Below, in pieces: positions 1-8,516 of a stretch of 64,000 nt of DNA. Where the stretch lies: positions 62,001-126,000 of the forward strand of contig JBGFRO010000050.1 in NCBI GenBank assembly GCA_041695085.1, in the 5' to 3' direction. The position numbers were made by a program, and so were the translations under genes. How positions within the stretch are numbered: the stretch's first letter is position 1; each line of letters starts with the position of its first letter. The notes under the pieces are model-generated. The model had not been told where the DNA came from. It saw only the letters and a list, made by a program, of their open reading frames with translations, and did no database searches. The stretch is from DYFT01 sp041695085. Lineage in GTDB: Bacteria > Bacteroidota > Ignavibacteria > UBA10030.

Positions 1-563
1 ATGGAACCGACAACGAGATCCTTGATCTTCGATTGCAGTACTTCCTTCAGCTTGTAGAAGGTGGGCTTGTCCATGGTGGTCTGGGAGAAAAGAACCGTCT
101 TCCTATCGAGACGGACCTTGTCAATTTCTTCGAGGGAGCGAATGACGATGGCCTCCCCATTCGTCTGGCCTACCAGGCCGATCACTTCGGCATGATCCTT
201 CTTTCCAAAAATGACAACCTGAAACCCATCAAGGTAGAACTTACGGATTCGTTCCTGAACTTTCGTCACCACGGGGCATGTAGTATCGATGATCGTTATG
301 CCCAACTCAGCTGCTTTTTGGTAGGTGGAGGGTGGTTCACCGTGCGCGCGAATCAGAACGCGTCCCCCTTTTGCCTTCTCTAACTCCTGTACTGTAATGG
401 TCGACAACCCCTTCCCTTCGAGTCGGTGAATCTCCATCGGATTGTGAATGATTTCCCCCAGCGAGTACAACTGTGATGATCCGCCGAGCTCCTGTTCCGC
501 GATCTCGATCGTCCTTACTACTCCCCAGCAAAACCCTGAGAACTTGTCAATCGTTACGTTCAT
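1..563 (-). CDS. ispH: 4-hydroxy-3-methylbut-2-enyl diphosphate reductase (IspH), 3' part outside window
   Basis: IspH reduces HMBPP to IPP and DMAPP, the last step of the MEP isoprenoid pathway, with a [4Fe-4S] cluster. Minus-strand translation from the ATG at 563 begins MNVTIDKFSGFCWGVVRTI and continues with LGEIIHNP, IRAHGEPPSTY and DTTCPVVTKVQ. These supply cluster cysteines C12 and C96 and substrate histidines H40 and H74. About 187 codons are present; the last part, with the third cysteine, lies beyond base 1. The start overlaps the end of cmk by 17 nt, so the two genes are translated from one message. The identification is firm. Confidence 0.95.
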   Translation of the reverse strand, partial: MNVTIDKFSGFCWGVVRTIEIAEQELGGSSQLYSLGEIIHNPMEIHRLEGKGLSTITVQELEKAKGGRVLIRAHGEPPSTYQKAAELGITIIDTTCPVVTKVQERIRKFYLDGFQVVIFGKKDHAEVIGLVGQTNGEAIVIRSLEEIDKVRLDRKTVLFSQTTMDKPTFYKLKEVLQSKIKDLVVGS

Positions 564-1239
564 TGGTTTTTCGAATAACCTCTTCGGCCTTCTTTACAAC
601 AAGTTCGACTTGTTGCTCGATTGTGAGATTCGACGTGTCAAGCTCGATGGCATCTGATGCTTTTTGCAGTGGACTCGCCGTTCGCGTCGAGTCGAGGCGA
701 TCACGCTCCTCTATTTCTTTTGCAAGCATCGCCTCGTCGGTCTGCACTCCCAATTGTTCAAGCTCTTTGCGGCGTCGCCGTGCCCGTTCCCGGACACCCG
801 CAATCATGAAGACCTTCAAATCGGCCTGCGGGAAAACCGTTGTGCCAATATCTCTTCCTTCCAGCACCACACCTCCTTGCGCCGCCATCCGCCTCTGCTC
901 CCTCACCAGAACTTCCCGCACCGCTTGATAACTGCTCACAGTGCTGACAGCCCTTGTAACTTCCGGCGTCCTGATTTCCTTCGTTACATCCCTTCCGTCG
1001 AGATAGACGCGAAGGGAGTCGGGAGTTCGAACAAGCTGGATTTCACATCGCTCTGCCAATTCACGAATGCGCTTCTCATCGTCGAGAGGGATTCCTTCTT
1101 CGAGCACCCTCAATGTGATCGCACGATACATCGCACCGGTATCAATGTGAAGATAACCAAGGCGCTCGGCAACATGCTTAGCAGTGGTGCTCTTACCCGA
1201 GGCAGCCGGGCCATCAATGGCGATAACAATCTTCCGCAA
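547..1239 (-). CDS. cmk: Cytidylate kinase
   Basis: Cytoplasmic (d)CMP kinase, phosphorylating CMP and dCMP with ATP in pyrimidine nucleotide metabolism. The 230-residue protein has the normal length. It starts IVIAIDGPAASGKSTTAKH, the P-loop, and has the family segments LGYLHIDTGAMYRA, LEGRDIGTTVFPQADLKVFM and the RDRLDSTR region near residue 180. The start codon is TTG with no in-frame ATG nearby, and it lies about 15 nt after the predicted transcription start. The gene is first in a cmk-ispH unit. Identification is firm; the exact start is less so. Confidence 0.95.
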   Translation of the reverse strand: MRKIVIAIDGPAASGKSTTAKHVAERLGYLHIDTGAMYRAITLRVLEEGIPLDDEKRIRELAERCEIQLVRTPDSLRVYLDGRDVTKEIRTPEVTRAVSTVSSYQAVREVLVREQRRMAAQGGVVLEGRDIGTTVFPQADLKVFMIAGVRERARRRRKELEQLGVQTDEAMLAKEIEERDRLDSTRTASPLQKASDAIELDTSNLTIEQQVELVVKKAEEVIRKTNERND

Positions 1240-1260
1240 ATTGGCTCAAATTGGGCTATA

Positions 1261-1289
1261 AATATAGGCAATTTATGCACGCCGAGCAA
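1261..1289 (-). promoter_or_regulatory. Predicted sigma-70-type promoter for cmk-ispH
   Basis: On the minus strand TTGCTC, 17 bp, TATATT lies directly upstream of cmk, with initiation expected near 1254 and a leader of about 15 nt. It belongs to a set of similar sites in this window, which raises its credibility. No transcript data were available. Confidence 0.5.
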
Positions 1290-1333
1290 CCTACCTCACC
1301 CAAAAATTTATCCTTCACGGTCACGGTTGACCA

Positions 1334-1363
1334 TTGTGCGTTCAGGCAACTTCCTTGTATCTT
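1334..1363 (+). promoter_or_regulatory. Predicted promoter for the SpoU-type methyltransferase
   Basis: TTGTGC, 18 bp, TATCTT. The -10 hexamer ends 10 nt before the ATG at 1374, so the transcript would be nearly leaderless, and no Shine-Dalgarno sequence is visible. The -35 match is weak. Confidence 0.35.
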
Positions 1364-1373
1364 TAGATCGATT

Positions 1374-1922
1374 ATGAGAAAGCTGACTCACCAAGAAATC
1401 GCCGAGAAACGAGCAAAACCGGAGGAACTTCAGGCCATCGAGCGACTACCAGTCGTGGTCGTCGTCGACAACGTCCGAAGTCTTTATAACGTCGGTTCTC
1501 TCTTCCGCACCTCAGACGGAGTAATGCTTCAAAAGTTGATTCTCACGGGATATACGCCTCGTCCGCCGCGCAAAGAGATCGAAAAGACGGCGCTAGGAGC
1601 AACATGGAGCGTTCCGTGGGAATACGTCCCTTCACCCCACGATGCGATCAGCCAGCTTCGAGAAGCTGGATACACAATTGCCTGCCTTGAATTGACGGAT
1701 CAATCAATTCCTTATTCCGAAATCGAAATTCACCATTTTCCACTCTGTCTTCTTATCGGAAACGAAATTACCGGCGTGAACAAGGACCTTGTAGCAGAGT
1801 GTGAACTCGCCCTTGAGATTCCTCAGTACGGTATCAAGCAATCACTCAACGTCGCTGTCGCGTACGGCATTGCAATCTTCGAGTTGAATCGTATTTGGCG
1901 AGGCAACGCTAAAAAGGGCTGA
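1374..1922 (+). CDS. SpoU (TrmH) family RNA 2'-O-methyltransferase
   Basis: A SPOUT-fold methyltransferase that would transfer methyl from SAM to a ribose 2'-OH in tRNA or rRNA; the target cannot be read from the sequence. The 182-residue protein has the three SpoU motifs: VVVVDNVRSLYNVGSLFRTSD near residue 25 (the catalytic Asn-x-Gly-x-x-x-R), LLIGNEITGV near 125 and IPQYGIKQSLNVAVAYGIA near 150. There is no extra N-terminal RNA-binding domain, so it is the short form. I chose the ATG at 1374 because the upstream in-frame extension has no family character. The gene is monocistronic, divergent from cmk and convergent with the next gene. Confidence 0.88.
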   Translation: MRKLTHQEIAEKRAKPEELQAIERLPVVVVVDNVRSLYNVGSLFRTSDGVMLQKLILTGYTPRPPRKEIEKTALGATWSVPWEYVPSPHDAISQLREAGYTIACLELTDQSIPYSEIEIHHFPLCLLIGNEITGVNKDLVAECELALEIPQYGIKQSLNVAVAYGIAIFELNRIWRGNAKKG

Positions 1923-1940
1923 CCTCTCTCGTGCCAATCG

Positions 1941-2591
1941 TTATGCGGTTGTGAAGTAGTCTTCCTTCTCGTGTGTGTGAATGCGCAGAATCCCTGCTCG
2001 CACCAGCTGAATAAGAATGCGGGAAGCGCGACGATTCGACACGTTAATCAACTTCCCGTATTGCTTGACCGTGATCCGTTCCTGCTCGTTCAAATACTCA
2101 AAGAGCCGTCGTTCGTTCTCACCGATACTAATTCTGAGCGGAGGAGCATCAGGACTTTCTGAGCGCAAGATTTTGACAACCTCTTTACTTGCGATAACGG
2201 TCTTATCCTTGACGCGAATCAGCACCTTCGTATCCTGATCGTCCTCCTCTCCATTGCCGGAAGTCAAATAATGTGGCTTTTCCGCACTTTCGTCTATGGT
2301 TACGACGATGACGTCTTTGCCTCGATACGTGACGATTTCAATCGTCGGCTCGATGGGAGGATCGCACCAGTATCTTCCCGCGGTTTCGATCATCTCCACT
2401 TCCATCTTCTCACTCTCCACTCCGACAATGCTCTTGTCGTCATCGACCCCGAAGAGGATGGTTCCTCCTTTTGTGTTGGCAAATGCGATCAGAGCGCGAG
2501 CGATTTTCGCCGGACTTGTCACTTTTCGCTTGAATTCAAGAGTCGGTCCTTCTCCTTCTTCCAACAGGAGTTGAAACTCTTTCAGGTTCAT
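1941..2591 (-). CDS. AlbA_2 (Schlafen-AlbA) domain protein with C-terminal winged helix
   Basis: 216 residues. The N-terminal part (about 5-130) matches the AlbA_2 or divergent AAA_4 family: EGPTLEFKRKVTSPAKIARA, then IAFANTKGGTILFGVDDD. The C-terminal part (about 155-216) looks like a winged helix-turn-helix: ITVKQYGKLINVSNRRASRI followed by a wing. Proteins of this type are usually annotated as putative transcriptional regulators or ATP-binding proteins, but their biochemical role is poorly defined. It is last in the rel-ruvX-mtgA unit, 19 nt after mtgA, so it is probably cotranscribed with rel. No catalytic assignment is made. Confidence 0.75.
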   Translation of the reverse strand: MNLKEFQLLLEEGEGPTLEFKRKVTSPAKIARALIAFANTKGGTILFGVDDDKSIVGVESEKMEVEMIETAGRYWCDPPIEPTIEIVTYRGKDVIVVTIDESAEKPHYLTSGNGEEDDQDTKVLIRVKDKTVIASKEVVKILRSESPDAPPLRISIGENERRLFEYLNEQERITVKQYGKLINVSNRRASRILIQLVRAGILRIHTHEKEDYFTTA

Positions 2592-2610
2592 GGTCTCTCC
2601 CGTCGATCAG

Positions 2611-3354
2611 TTACCAACCTCGAGCCGACATCCGTTTGAGGATGAGGTTCGATCGTCGTACGATGTATCGTGTTTCCGCATCCGCGCGGTATCGACGCGG
2701 ATTGGGTATCACCGCCGCCAACCGAGCGGATTGTTCACGCGAGAGCGATGAAGCAGAAGTACCAAAATAGTACTGTGCCGCCGCCTCCGCACCATACACT
2801 CCCTCTCCCCATTCGATTACGTTTAAATATACCTCAAGGATTCTTGATTTCGAAAGCACTTGTTCCATACGCCACGTCAAGACCCATTCCTTAAGCTTAC
2901 GCAAAGGATTTTTTGAAGGAGAGAGATAGAGGTTTTTGACAAGCTGTTGCGTAATGGTACTGGCCCCGCGAGCGAAGCGCCCTTCGCGTAAGTTACGTTC
3001 CACCGATTCCTGGAACTCGAACCAATCGAATCCGCTGTGCGACCAAAACGAGCCGTCCTCAGCAACAATCACAGCATGGACGAGATGTGGTGAAATCGAC
3101 TTGAGTGAAACCCATCGCTGCCGTTTGACGAACCGCTTTCCCTCGTCCTCCATCCTCTCGCGATCGCGTCTCATAAATGCCGTTTCACTCGGATTTTTGG
3201 TGCGAAGCTCTACGATGTCCCCATACGGAAGCAGAGCCAGCTCCACGGCAACCCAGAGCAGAAGAGCCGACAACGCGGTCAAGAGCTTATGGCGTTTGCA
3301 CCAGTTTGCCAGCCGTCGGAGTACCCTCGGCCGCGTAGGTTCCCCATTTTCCAT
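2611..3354 (-). CDS. mtgA: Monofunctional peptidoglycan glycosyltransferase
   Basis: A GT51 transglycosylase that polymerises lipid II into glycan strands at the outer face of the inner membrane. The 247 residues contain a membrane anchor at about 25-47 and the GT51 motifs AVIVAEDGSFWSHSGFDW (catalytic Glu), GASTITQQLVKNLYLS, KLKEWVLTWRMEQ and LEVYLNVIEWGEGVYGAEAA. No transpeptidase domain follows, which marks the monofunctional class. It begins 2 nt after ruvX ends. Confidence 0.93.
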   Translation of the reverse strand: MENGEPTRPRVLRRLANWCKRHKLLTALSALLLWVAVELALLPYGDIVELRTKNPSETAFMRRDRERMEDEGKRFVKRQRWVSLKSISPHLVHAVIVAEDGSFWSHSGFDWFEFQESVERNLREGRFARGASTITQQLVKNLYLSPSKNPLRKLKEWVLTWRMEQVLSKSRILEVYLNVIEWGEGVYGAEAAAQYYFGTSASSLSREQSARLAAVIPNPRRYRADAETRYIVRRSNLILKRMSARGW

Positions 3355-3356
3355 CG

Positions 3357-3821
3357 CTAACAGCTGTGTGATCGCTTGGTGCTATCCAGGTAACTCTGCA
3401 GCATCAATGCTGCTGCCATCGCATCGATTCGTCCCTTGTTGGCCCTCCGTTCTTTTTTACGCGTCCCCATCTGCATCATTGTTGCATTGGCCATCCTGCT
3501 CGTAAACCGCTCATCCCACGTGACAATATCTACCGTCATTTCCCGGCGTAGTCGTTCGACAAAGTCTTCAACCTCCCGCGCCTTTTGTCCCCTTTCCCCC
3601 TTAAGATTGTATGGCATACCAACGACCACAAGGTTTACTTCGAGTTCGACAACGAGTTGGGCAATGCGACGAGACACTTCCGCTGTATTCGCGAGCGTAT
3701 CGTACGATTGGGCGATGATCCCCAGAGGGTCACTCAGGGCGAGTCCGATCCGTTGAGAGCCGTAATCGATCCCGAGGACTCGTGTCGGCGACGATTTGAT
3801 TGAAGATCCGACGGCGGTCAT
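3357..3821 (-). CDS. ruvX: Putative Holliday junction resolvase / pre-16S rRNA nuclease YqgF
   Basis: RNase H-fold YqgF/RuvX, implicated in maturing the 5' end of 16S rRNA; the Holliday junction role is historical. The 154-residue protein has VLGIDYGSQRIGLALSDP (first catalytic Asp), VVVGMPYNLKGE and VTWDERFTSRMA, then an Asp-containing IDAMAAALMLQSYLD. The ATG overlaps the rel stop by 4 nt (ATGA), giving translational coupling. Length and motifs are normal. Confidence 0.93.
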   Translation of the reverse strand: MTAVGSSIKSSPTRVLGIDYGSQRIGLALSDPLGIIAQSYDTLANTAEVSRRIAQLVVELEVNLVVVGMPYNLKGERGQKAREVEDFVERLRREMTVDIVTWDERFTSRMANATMMQMGTRKKERRANKGRIDAMAAALMLQSYLDSTKRSHSC

Positions 3822-6031
3822 CCAAAAAACCTCTCTACTTCGATAATGCCATCGACACGTTTGATCTTCTCAATGACTCGATCGAGGTGATCGGTATTCT
3901 TGACGTACAGGATGATCTGTCCTTCAAACATCGAGCCGCGGGAATCGATGTTGACGCTCCGGATATTGGTGTTTTGATGTGTTGAGATCGCGTGCGTAAC
4001 GTCGCTGAGAAGTCCCGGCCTATCTTTGCCGGAGACACGCAATGCCGCTATGAAATCCGCGCCGGTTGACGGGGGCCAACTGACATCCACAAGACGCTCA
4101 CTCTCCGCCATGCGCATAGAAATGACGTTCTTGCAATCCTTCCGATGGATTTTGATGCCCTCACCGATCGTGACGAAGCCGACGATCTCGTCCCCAGGGA
4201 TTGGATTGCAGCATTTGGCATATTGATGCATAAAATTATCGCTGGTACCCAGGATGGAGATCCCGGTTGTGAACTCACGCGCCGTGTTGAGAAATTTCTT
4301 AAAGAGCGATTGAGCTTCCTCCGCCGTCTTACTCCCCTCGCCTGGGGTCGGATGCTTGCTGCGGGCGATCAGCTGTTGAAGGATCGCATCAGGATCGAGC
4401 TTCTGATCGACGATTCCGAGGTAGAAGGTTTGAACATTTTCTATCTTCAGAATATTGTGAACGAACTTGAGCAGTTCATCTTCATTGATGTGAAACTTCT
4501 CGCGCTTGAGTTTCTTCTCCCACATCTCCTTTCCCTGGTCTGCCTTCTTCCGTAGTTCATCCCTGATCCAACGTCGGATATGCGACTTGGCTTTGTGTGT
4601 CACCACGAACTTATCCCAATCCGGATTGGGAGTTTGAGTTTTGGAGGTGATGATCTCGACCTGGTCGCCGCTACGCAAGAGCGTGTTCAGCGGTACGATG
4701 CGTCCATTGACTTTTGCGCCGATGCAATGAAAACCGACATTCGAGTGTATCTCAAATGCAAAATCGACCGGCGTGGAATTGCGTGGAAGGATTTTCAGAT
4801 CTCCCTTCGGTGTGAAGACGTAGATCTCGTCCTGATAGAGGTTGAGCTTGAAGCTCTCCATCAGTTCCCTTGGAGCATCCTCACTTCGCTGTTCAAAGAT
4901 TTCCCTGACCCAGTTGATCCAACTTTCAAATTCTTTGTCGAGCGAGGATTTGTTCTCCTTGTACATCCAATGAGCCGCCACCCCTTTCTCCGCCACTTCG
5001 TGCATCGCCCGCGTGCGGATCTGCACTTCTACCAGTTTCCCCTCCGGCCCAACAACAGTCGTGTGAAGCGATTGGTATCCATTCTTTTTGGGAAGTGAGA
5101 TGTAGTCTTTGAACCGCTCCGAAATCGGTTTGTAGATCTCCGAGACGACTCCATACACCACAAAGCAGTCGTTGTTGTCTTTCGTATCAAGGATAAATCG
5201 AACAGCAAAGAGATCGTAGATTTCATCCAGCGGCTTACCCCGCTTCAACATCTTGTTGTAAATGCTGTAGAGATGTTTCGGTCTCCCTTCCACTTCATAA
5301 ACCAGCCCCTCCTCCTTCAGTCGCTTTTCAATGGGGGCAAGGAATTTCTTGAGGTAGTGTTCACGTTCTCTTCTCCGCGACTTAAGCTGCCGCGCGATCT
5401 GGTCGTACTCTTCGCGATGGAGAAACTTAAAGGAGAGATCTTCGAGCTCCCATTTCACCTTGGCCAGACCGAACCGATGCGCGAAGGGGGCGTAAATCTC
5501 CAATGTTTCCTTTGCAAGGCGCTGTTGCTTTTCGGGAGGAAGGTATTCGAGTGTACGCATGTTGTGGAGTCGGTCAGCAAACTTGATCAGCATCACCCGA
5601 ATATCGTTTACCATCGAGAGCAACAGCTTGCGATAGCTTTCCGCCTGTGTCACTTCATGACTCCGGAAGATATCGGTTATCTTTGTCGCGCCATCGACGA
5701 TCTCGGCAACCGTCGGACCAAATTCTTCCTTGATGTCCTCAAGATCGAATTCCGTATCCTCCACAACATCATGAAGGAGCGCGCTGGCTACCGATACATC
5801 GTCCAGTGGTATTTCCTTTGCCACGATCATGGCGACTTCATACGGATGATGGAAGTACGGCTCGCCGGATGCCCGCAAATCGTGTTTGTGAGCTTCCAGA
5901 CTGATGTTGAACGCGCGCGTGATCAGATCTTCATCCACCGTTCGAAGATTCTTCCGACACGCATTCAACAGGTCGTCAAGCTTCTTCTTGTATTGACCGT
6001 TCATCATAACCGTATGAGGATACGCGCCCAC
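3818..6031 (-). CDS. rel: Bifunctional (p)ppGpp synthetase/hydrolase, RelA/SpoT family
   Basis: A ribosome-associated stringent-response enzyme that makes and degrades (p)ppGpp. The 737 residues hold an HD hydrolase domain (HHPYEVAMIV at 61-70, LLHDVVEDTEF near 85-95), the synthetase domain (RFKDYISLPKKNGYQSLHTT, then VEVQIRTRAMHE), a TGS domain (YVFTPKGDLKILPRNSTPVD) and a C-terminal ACT domain (about 660-737). Intact motifs in both catalytic domains favour a bifunctional Rel. The GTG at 6031 has GGAGG 10 nt upstream; an internal ATG pair at 6007/6004 is the alternative. It is first in the rel-ruvX-mtgA-AlbA_2 unit. Confidence 0.95.
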   Translation of the reverse strand: MGAYPHTVMMNGQYKKKLDDLLNACRKNLRTVDEDLITRAFNISLEAHKHDLRASGEPYFHHPYEVAMIVAKEIPLDDVSVASALLHDVVEDTEFDLEDIKEEFGPTVAEIVDGATKITDIFRSHEVTQAESYRKLLLSMVNDIRVMLIKFADRLHNMRTLEYLPPEKQQRLAKETLEIYAPFAHRFGLAKVKWELEDLSFKFLHREEYDQIARQLKSRRREREHYLKKFLAPIEKRLKEEGLVYEVEGRPKHLYSIYNKMLKRGKPLDEIYDLFAVRFILDTKDNNDCFVVYGVVSEIYKPISERFKDYISLPKKNGYQSLHTTVVGPEGKLVEVQIRTRAMHEVAEKGVAAHWMYKENKSSLDKEFESWINWVREIFEQRSEDAPRELMESFKLNLYQDEIYVFTPKGDLKILPRNSTPVDFAFEIHSNVGFHCIGAKVNGRIVPLNTLLRSGDQVEIITSKTQTPNPDWDKFVVTHKAKSHIRRWIRDELRKKADQGKEMWEKKLKREKFHINEDELLKFVHNILKIENVQTFYLGIVDQKLDPDAILQQLIARSKHPTPGEGSKTAEEAQSLFKKFLNTAREFTTGISILGTSDNFMHQYAKCCNPIPGDEIVGFVTIGEGIKIHRKDCKNVISMRMAESERLVDVSWPPSTGADFIAALRVSGKDRPGLLSDVTHAISTHQNTNIRSVNIDSRGSMFEGQIILYVKNTDHLDRVIEKIKRVDGIIEVERFFG

Positions 6032-6116
6032 TTCTGATCACCCTCCACCGAAATCGTGTTGCTTTTTCCCGTTTAGAAATTCATGGCTTTCGAAAAGCGC
6101 TTCGAACTACTGATTC

Positions 6117-6144
6117 AATATAGGGAAGCCGTCGGCAAAGTCAA
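6117..6144 (-). promoter_or_regulatory. Predicted promoter for rel, -35 box overlapping the preceding stop codon
   Basis: TTGACT, 16 bp, TATATT on the minus strand. The TGA inside TTGACT is the stop codon (6141-6143) of the upstream TPR-like gene. Initiation is expected near 6110, giving a leader of about 80 nt. Confidence 0.6.
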
Positions 6145-6527
6145 GAAACCCTTATTTTCGGCCATTCGAAGAGGAAATCTTCAGCCGTAAGTTCCACGAG
6201 AAGCCTTTCTTGCCTCTTCGAGGCGTTCTCGACCCCGATCAGCTCTCTATTCAGGGAAACCCCGGAACCGTGCTCGATTGCCTGTTCAACCATACTCAAC
6301 GCTTCCGCATCGGCAGAAATTCCGCGCTTTGCCTGGGCAAGACACAACAGGCAAAGCATTTTATTGTAACGATACGGCTCCTCCCCCTGTTCGAGCACGC
6401 GAAGAAGATGCCAGAAATGTTCGACGGCCTCTTCATACCGCCCCAGAGCCGGGAGAGCATACCCGACATTGAGCAACAGAAGCAAAACAACACCGGGTGC
6501 AAGAGTTCTGCCAAAAACACGTCTCAT
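6141..6527 (-). CDS. Small exported TPR-like protein, function unknown
   Basis: 128 residues. The first 27 look like a signal peptide or membrane anchor (basic start, then VVLLLLLNVGYALPALG). The following GRYEEAVEHFWHLLRVLEQ and NKMLCLLCLAQAKRG are typical of a tetratricopeptide helix pair. The start overlaps the upp stop by 4 nt (ATGA), so the gene is the end of the der operon. It is short for a TPR protein, perhaps one and a half repeats, so it may be a small lineage-specific protein or a remnant. I do not recognise a named family. Confidence 0.6.
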   Translation of the reverse strand: MRRVFGRTLAPGVVLLLLLNVGYALPALGRYEEAVEHFWHLLRVLEQGEEPYRYNKMLCLLCLAQAKRGISADAEALSMVEQAIEHGSGVSLNRELIGVENASKRQERLLVELTAEDFLFEWPKIRVS

Positions 6528-7150
6528 TCTGTGCCGAAGATACGATCGCCCGCGTCACCGAGTCCGGGGAGGATGTACCCTTTGTCATTCAGCCCACGAT
6601 CGATTGAACAGGTATAGATGCGAACATCAGGATGCGCGCGCCGCATTGCCCTTACCCCCTCTGGTGCAGCAACGAGAGACACGTAGAAGATCTTTTTCGC
6701 GCCTTTATCCTTCAGGTAGCTCACCGCTGCCACACCGCTTCCTCCCGTAGCGAGCATCGGATCCAGAAGCAGAACGAGGGCATGCTTCAGATTTCGCGGC
6801 ACTTTGAAGTAATAATCGACAGGCTTCAACGATTCCTCATCACGATACAACCCGATATGGCCGACACGCGCATCCGGGATCACTTCGACAAATCCGCCGA
6901 CGAGACCAAGTCCAGCGCGCAAAATGGGTACGAGAACGACAGGTTGGGCAAGGATGTGTCCCTTCGTTCGTTCAAGCGGCGTGGAGACACTCACTTGTTT
7001 CAGTGGAAGCTGGCGTGTAACCTCGTAGGCCATCAAAGTAGATGTACGGCGCAGGATGGCGCGAAATTGATTGCTTGGCGTTCGACGGTCCCGCAAAAGC
7101 GTCAGGTCTCTCTTCACGAGAGGATGCTCAATGATCGTGAGGTTCTTCAT
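6524..7150 (-). CDS. upp: Uracil phosphoribosyltransferase
   Basis: Pyrimidine salvage: uracil plus PRPP gives UMP, in the cytoplasm. The 208-residue length is normal. Visible are the N-terminal HPLVKRDLTLLRDRRTPSNQ, the catalytic-loop region VPILRAGLGLVGGFVEVIPD, the PRPP-binding loop LLLDPMLATGGSGVAAVSYL and the uracil-binding C-terminus DKGYILPGLGDAGDRIFGT. It starts 7 nt after the flavoprotein gene and is cotranscribed with der. Confidence 0.96.
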   Translation of the reverse strand: MKNLTIIEHPLVKRDLTLLRDRRTPSNQFRAILRRTSTLMAYEVTRQLPLKQVSVSTPLERTKGHILAQPVVLVPILRAGLGLVGGFVEVIPDARVGHIGLYRDEESLKPVDYYFKVPRNLKHALVLLLDPMLATGGSGVAAVSYLKDKGAKKIFYVSLVAAPEGVRAMRRAHPDVRIYTCSIDRGLNDKGYILPGLGDAGDRIFGTE

Positions 7151-7157
7151 AAGACTT

Positions 7158-8516
7158 TTATTCTACCTTTTTCCGGAGTTGGTTGGCTCCGACTAAGATT
7201 GGATCCCAGAGAGGAGAATAAGGAGGCGTGTAAATAAGGTCGAGTTGCGCAAGTTCATCAATTGTCAGTTGGTGTTGGATGGCGACGCCGACGGTATTTG
7301 CGCGAAGAACGGCCCCATCCTCTCCATACATGTTTGCTCCAAGAATCCGCCTTGAGCGGCGGTCCGCCACGAGCGTGAGGTGCAGTTTTGCGTTCCCAGG
7401 CATAAAGGCAATGCGTGAATTTGCCGTGATCTGTTCAGCAACGACATCAAAACCGGCAGTTCGCGCTTCGTGCGAACTTATGCCAACCTGTGCCACCTCA
7501 AGCCGGAACACTTTGACGGCAATTGCCCGAATCGTGCCTTTGAAAACTGCATTCCCTCCCGCCGCGTTTTCCCCTGCCACCCACCCCTGCTTCGAAGCAG
7601 TCGTGGCCAACGGGATATATGACCAACCGTTTGTCACTCGATGCTTCACCTCACAACAATCGCCGGCAGCGTAGATCGAATCGATGCTCGTCGTTTGACG
7701 CTGATCCGTGAGTATGCCGTTCTTTGTACCCAAGCGAATTCGCGCGGATCGCGCAAGAGATGTGTTTGGTCGAACACCGAGAGACAAAATGACAACATCT
7801 GCAGGATACACGCCGGTCGAAGTCACCACCTCCATGACACGATTGCTTGAGTCGAGGCGCAGCGCTCTGGTCTCGGTCCTCGCAACAAACTTCACTCCGT
7901 GTTCTTCTAACTCTCTCTTAACAGCTCGACGCGTCTCCTCTTCCAAACCGGACATCGGTAAATCACGTCGATGAAGTACTGTCGTTTCAAGACCGCGATG
8001 ACGCAGAGCCTCGGCCATTTCCATCCCAATATAGCCTCCTCCAACAATGACAGCACGAATTGGTCGTTCGTCATCAAGATACTTCTTGAGAGCAAAAGCG
8101 TGATGAAGTGACTTGATGTGAAAAACGTTTCGCGCATCCTCACCGTCAATATCGAGCCGATTCGGCACGGAACCGGTTGCGAGAATGAGCTTGTTGTAAG
8201 AATATTCACCGACTCGATCTTTCTGCAGATCGCGTATCGCCAGCCGCTTCTTCACCGCGTCGATCGTTTCAACAAGATGATACGTTTTGGCATCCACCCC
8301 TTTTTCCCGACGAAGCCGATCGGGTGTGTAGGCAACGAGATCGTCAGGATCAGAGAACACACCTCCAATGAAGTACGGGATCTCACAGATGCCGTACGAA
8401 ATATGCTCTCCTTGCTCGAAGAGGATTACTTCTGCGTTAGGATTGACCCGTTTTGCTTTGCTCGCGGCGCTGGGTCCGGCTGCGAGACCACCGACGACCA
8501 GAATGCGTTGTTTCAT
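7158..8516 (-). CDS. CoA-disulfide reductase / NADH oxidase-like FAD-dependent pyridine nucleotide-disulfide oxidoreductase
   Basis: 452 residues of the two-dinucleotide-binding flavoprotein family. An FAD-binding start (ILVVGGLAAGPSAASKAKR) is followed by SYGICEIPYFIGG with the single redox cysteine C44 used by CoA-disulfide reductases and NADH oxidases. A second Rossmann motif, VIVGGGYIGMEMAEALRHRG, lies near residue 160. The FAD site IDSIYAAGDCCEV lies near 280 and a dimerisation domain ends the protein. Reduction of CoA, polysulfide or another low-molecular-weight disulfide are all possible substrates. The start overlaps the der stop by 4 nt. Confidence 0.85.
   Translation of the reverse strand: MKQRILVVGGLAAGPSAASKAKRVNPNAEVILFEQGEHISYGICEIPYFIGGVFSDPDDLVAYTPDRLRREKGVDAKTYHLVETIDAVKKRLAIRDLQKDRVGEYSYNKLILATGSVPNRLDIDGEDARNVFHIKSLHHAFALKKYLDDERPIRAVIVGGGYIGMEMAEALRHRGLETTVLHRRDLPMSGLEEETRRAVKRELEEHGVKFVARTETRALRLDSSNRVMEVVTSTGVYPADVVILSLGVRPNTSLARSARIRLGTKNGILTDQRQTTSIDSIYAAGDCCEVKHRVTNGWSYIPLATTASKQGWVAGENAAGGNAVFKGTIRAIAVKVFRLEVAQVGISSHEARTAGFDVVAEQITANSRIAFMPGNAKLHLTLVADRRSRRILGANMYGEDGAVLRANTVGVAIQHQLTIDELAQLDLIYTPPYSPLWDPILVGANQLRKKVE

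Noticed and set aside
5273..6037. A 254-codon plus-strand frame opposite rel
   Set aside because: Antisense to the intact HD and synthetase region of rel; no recognisable motif.
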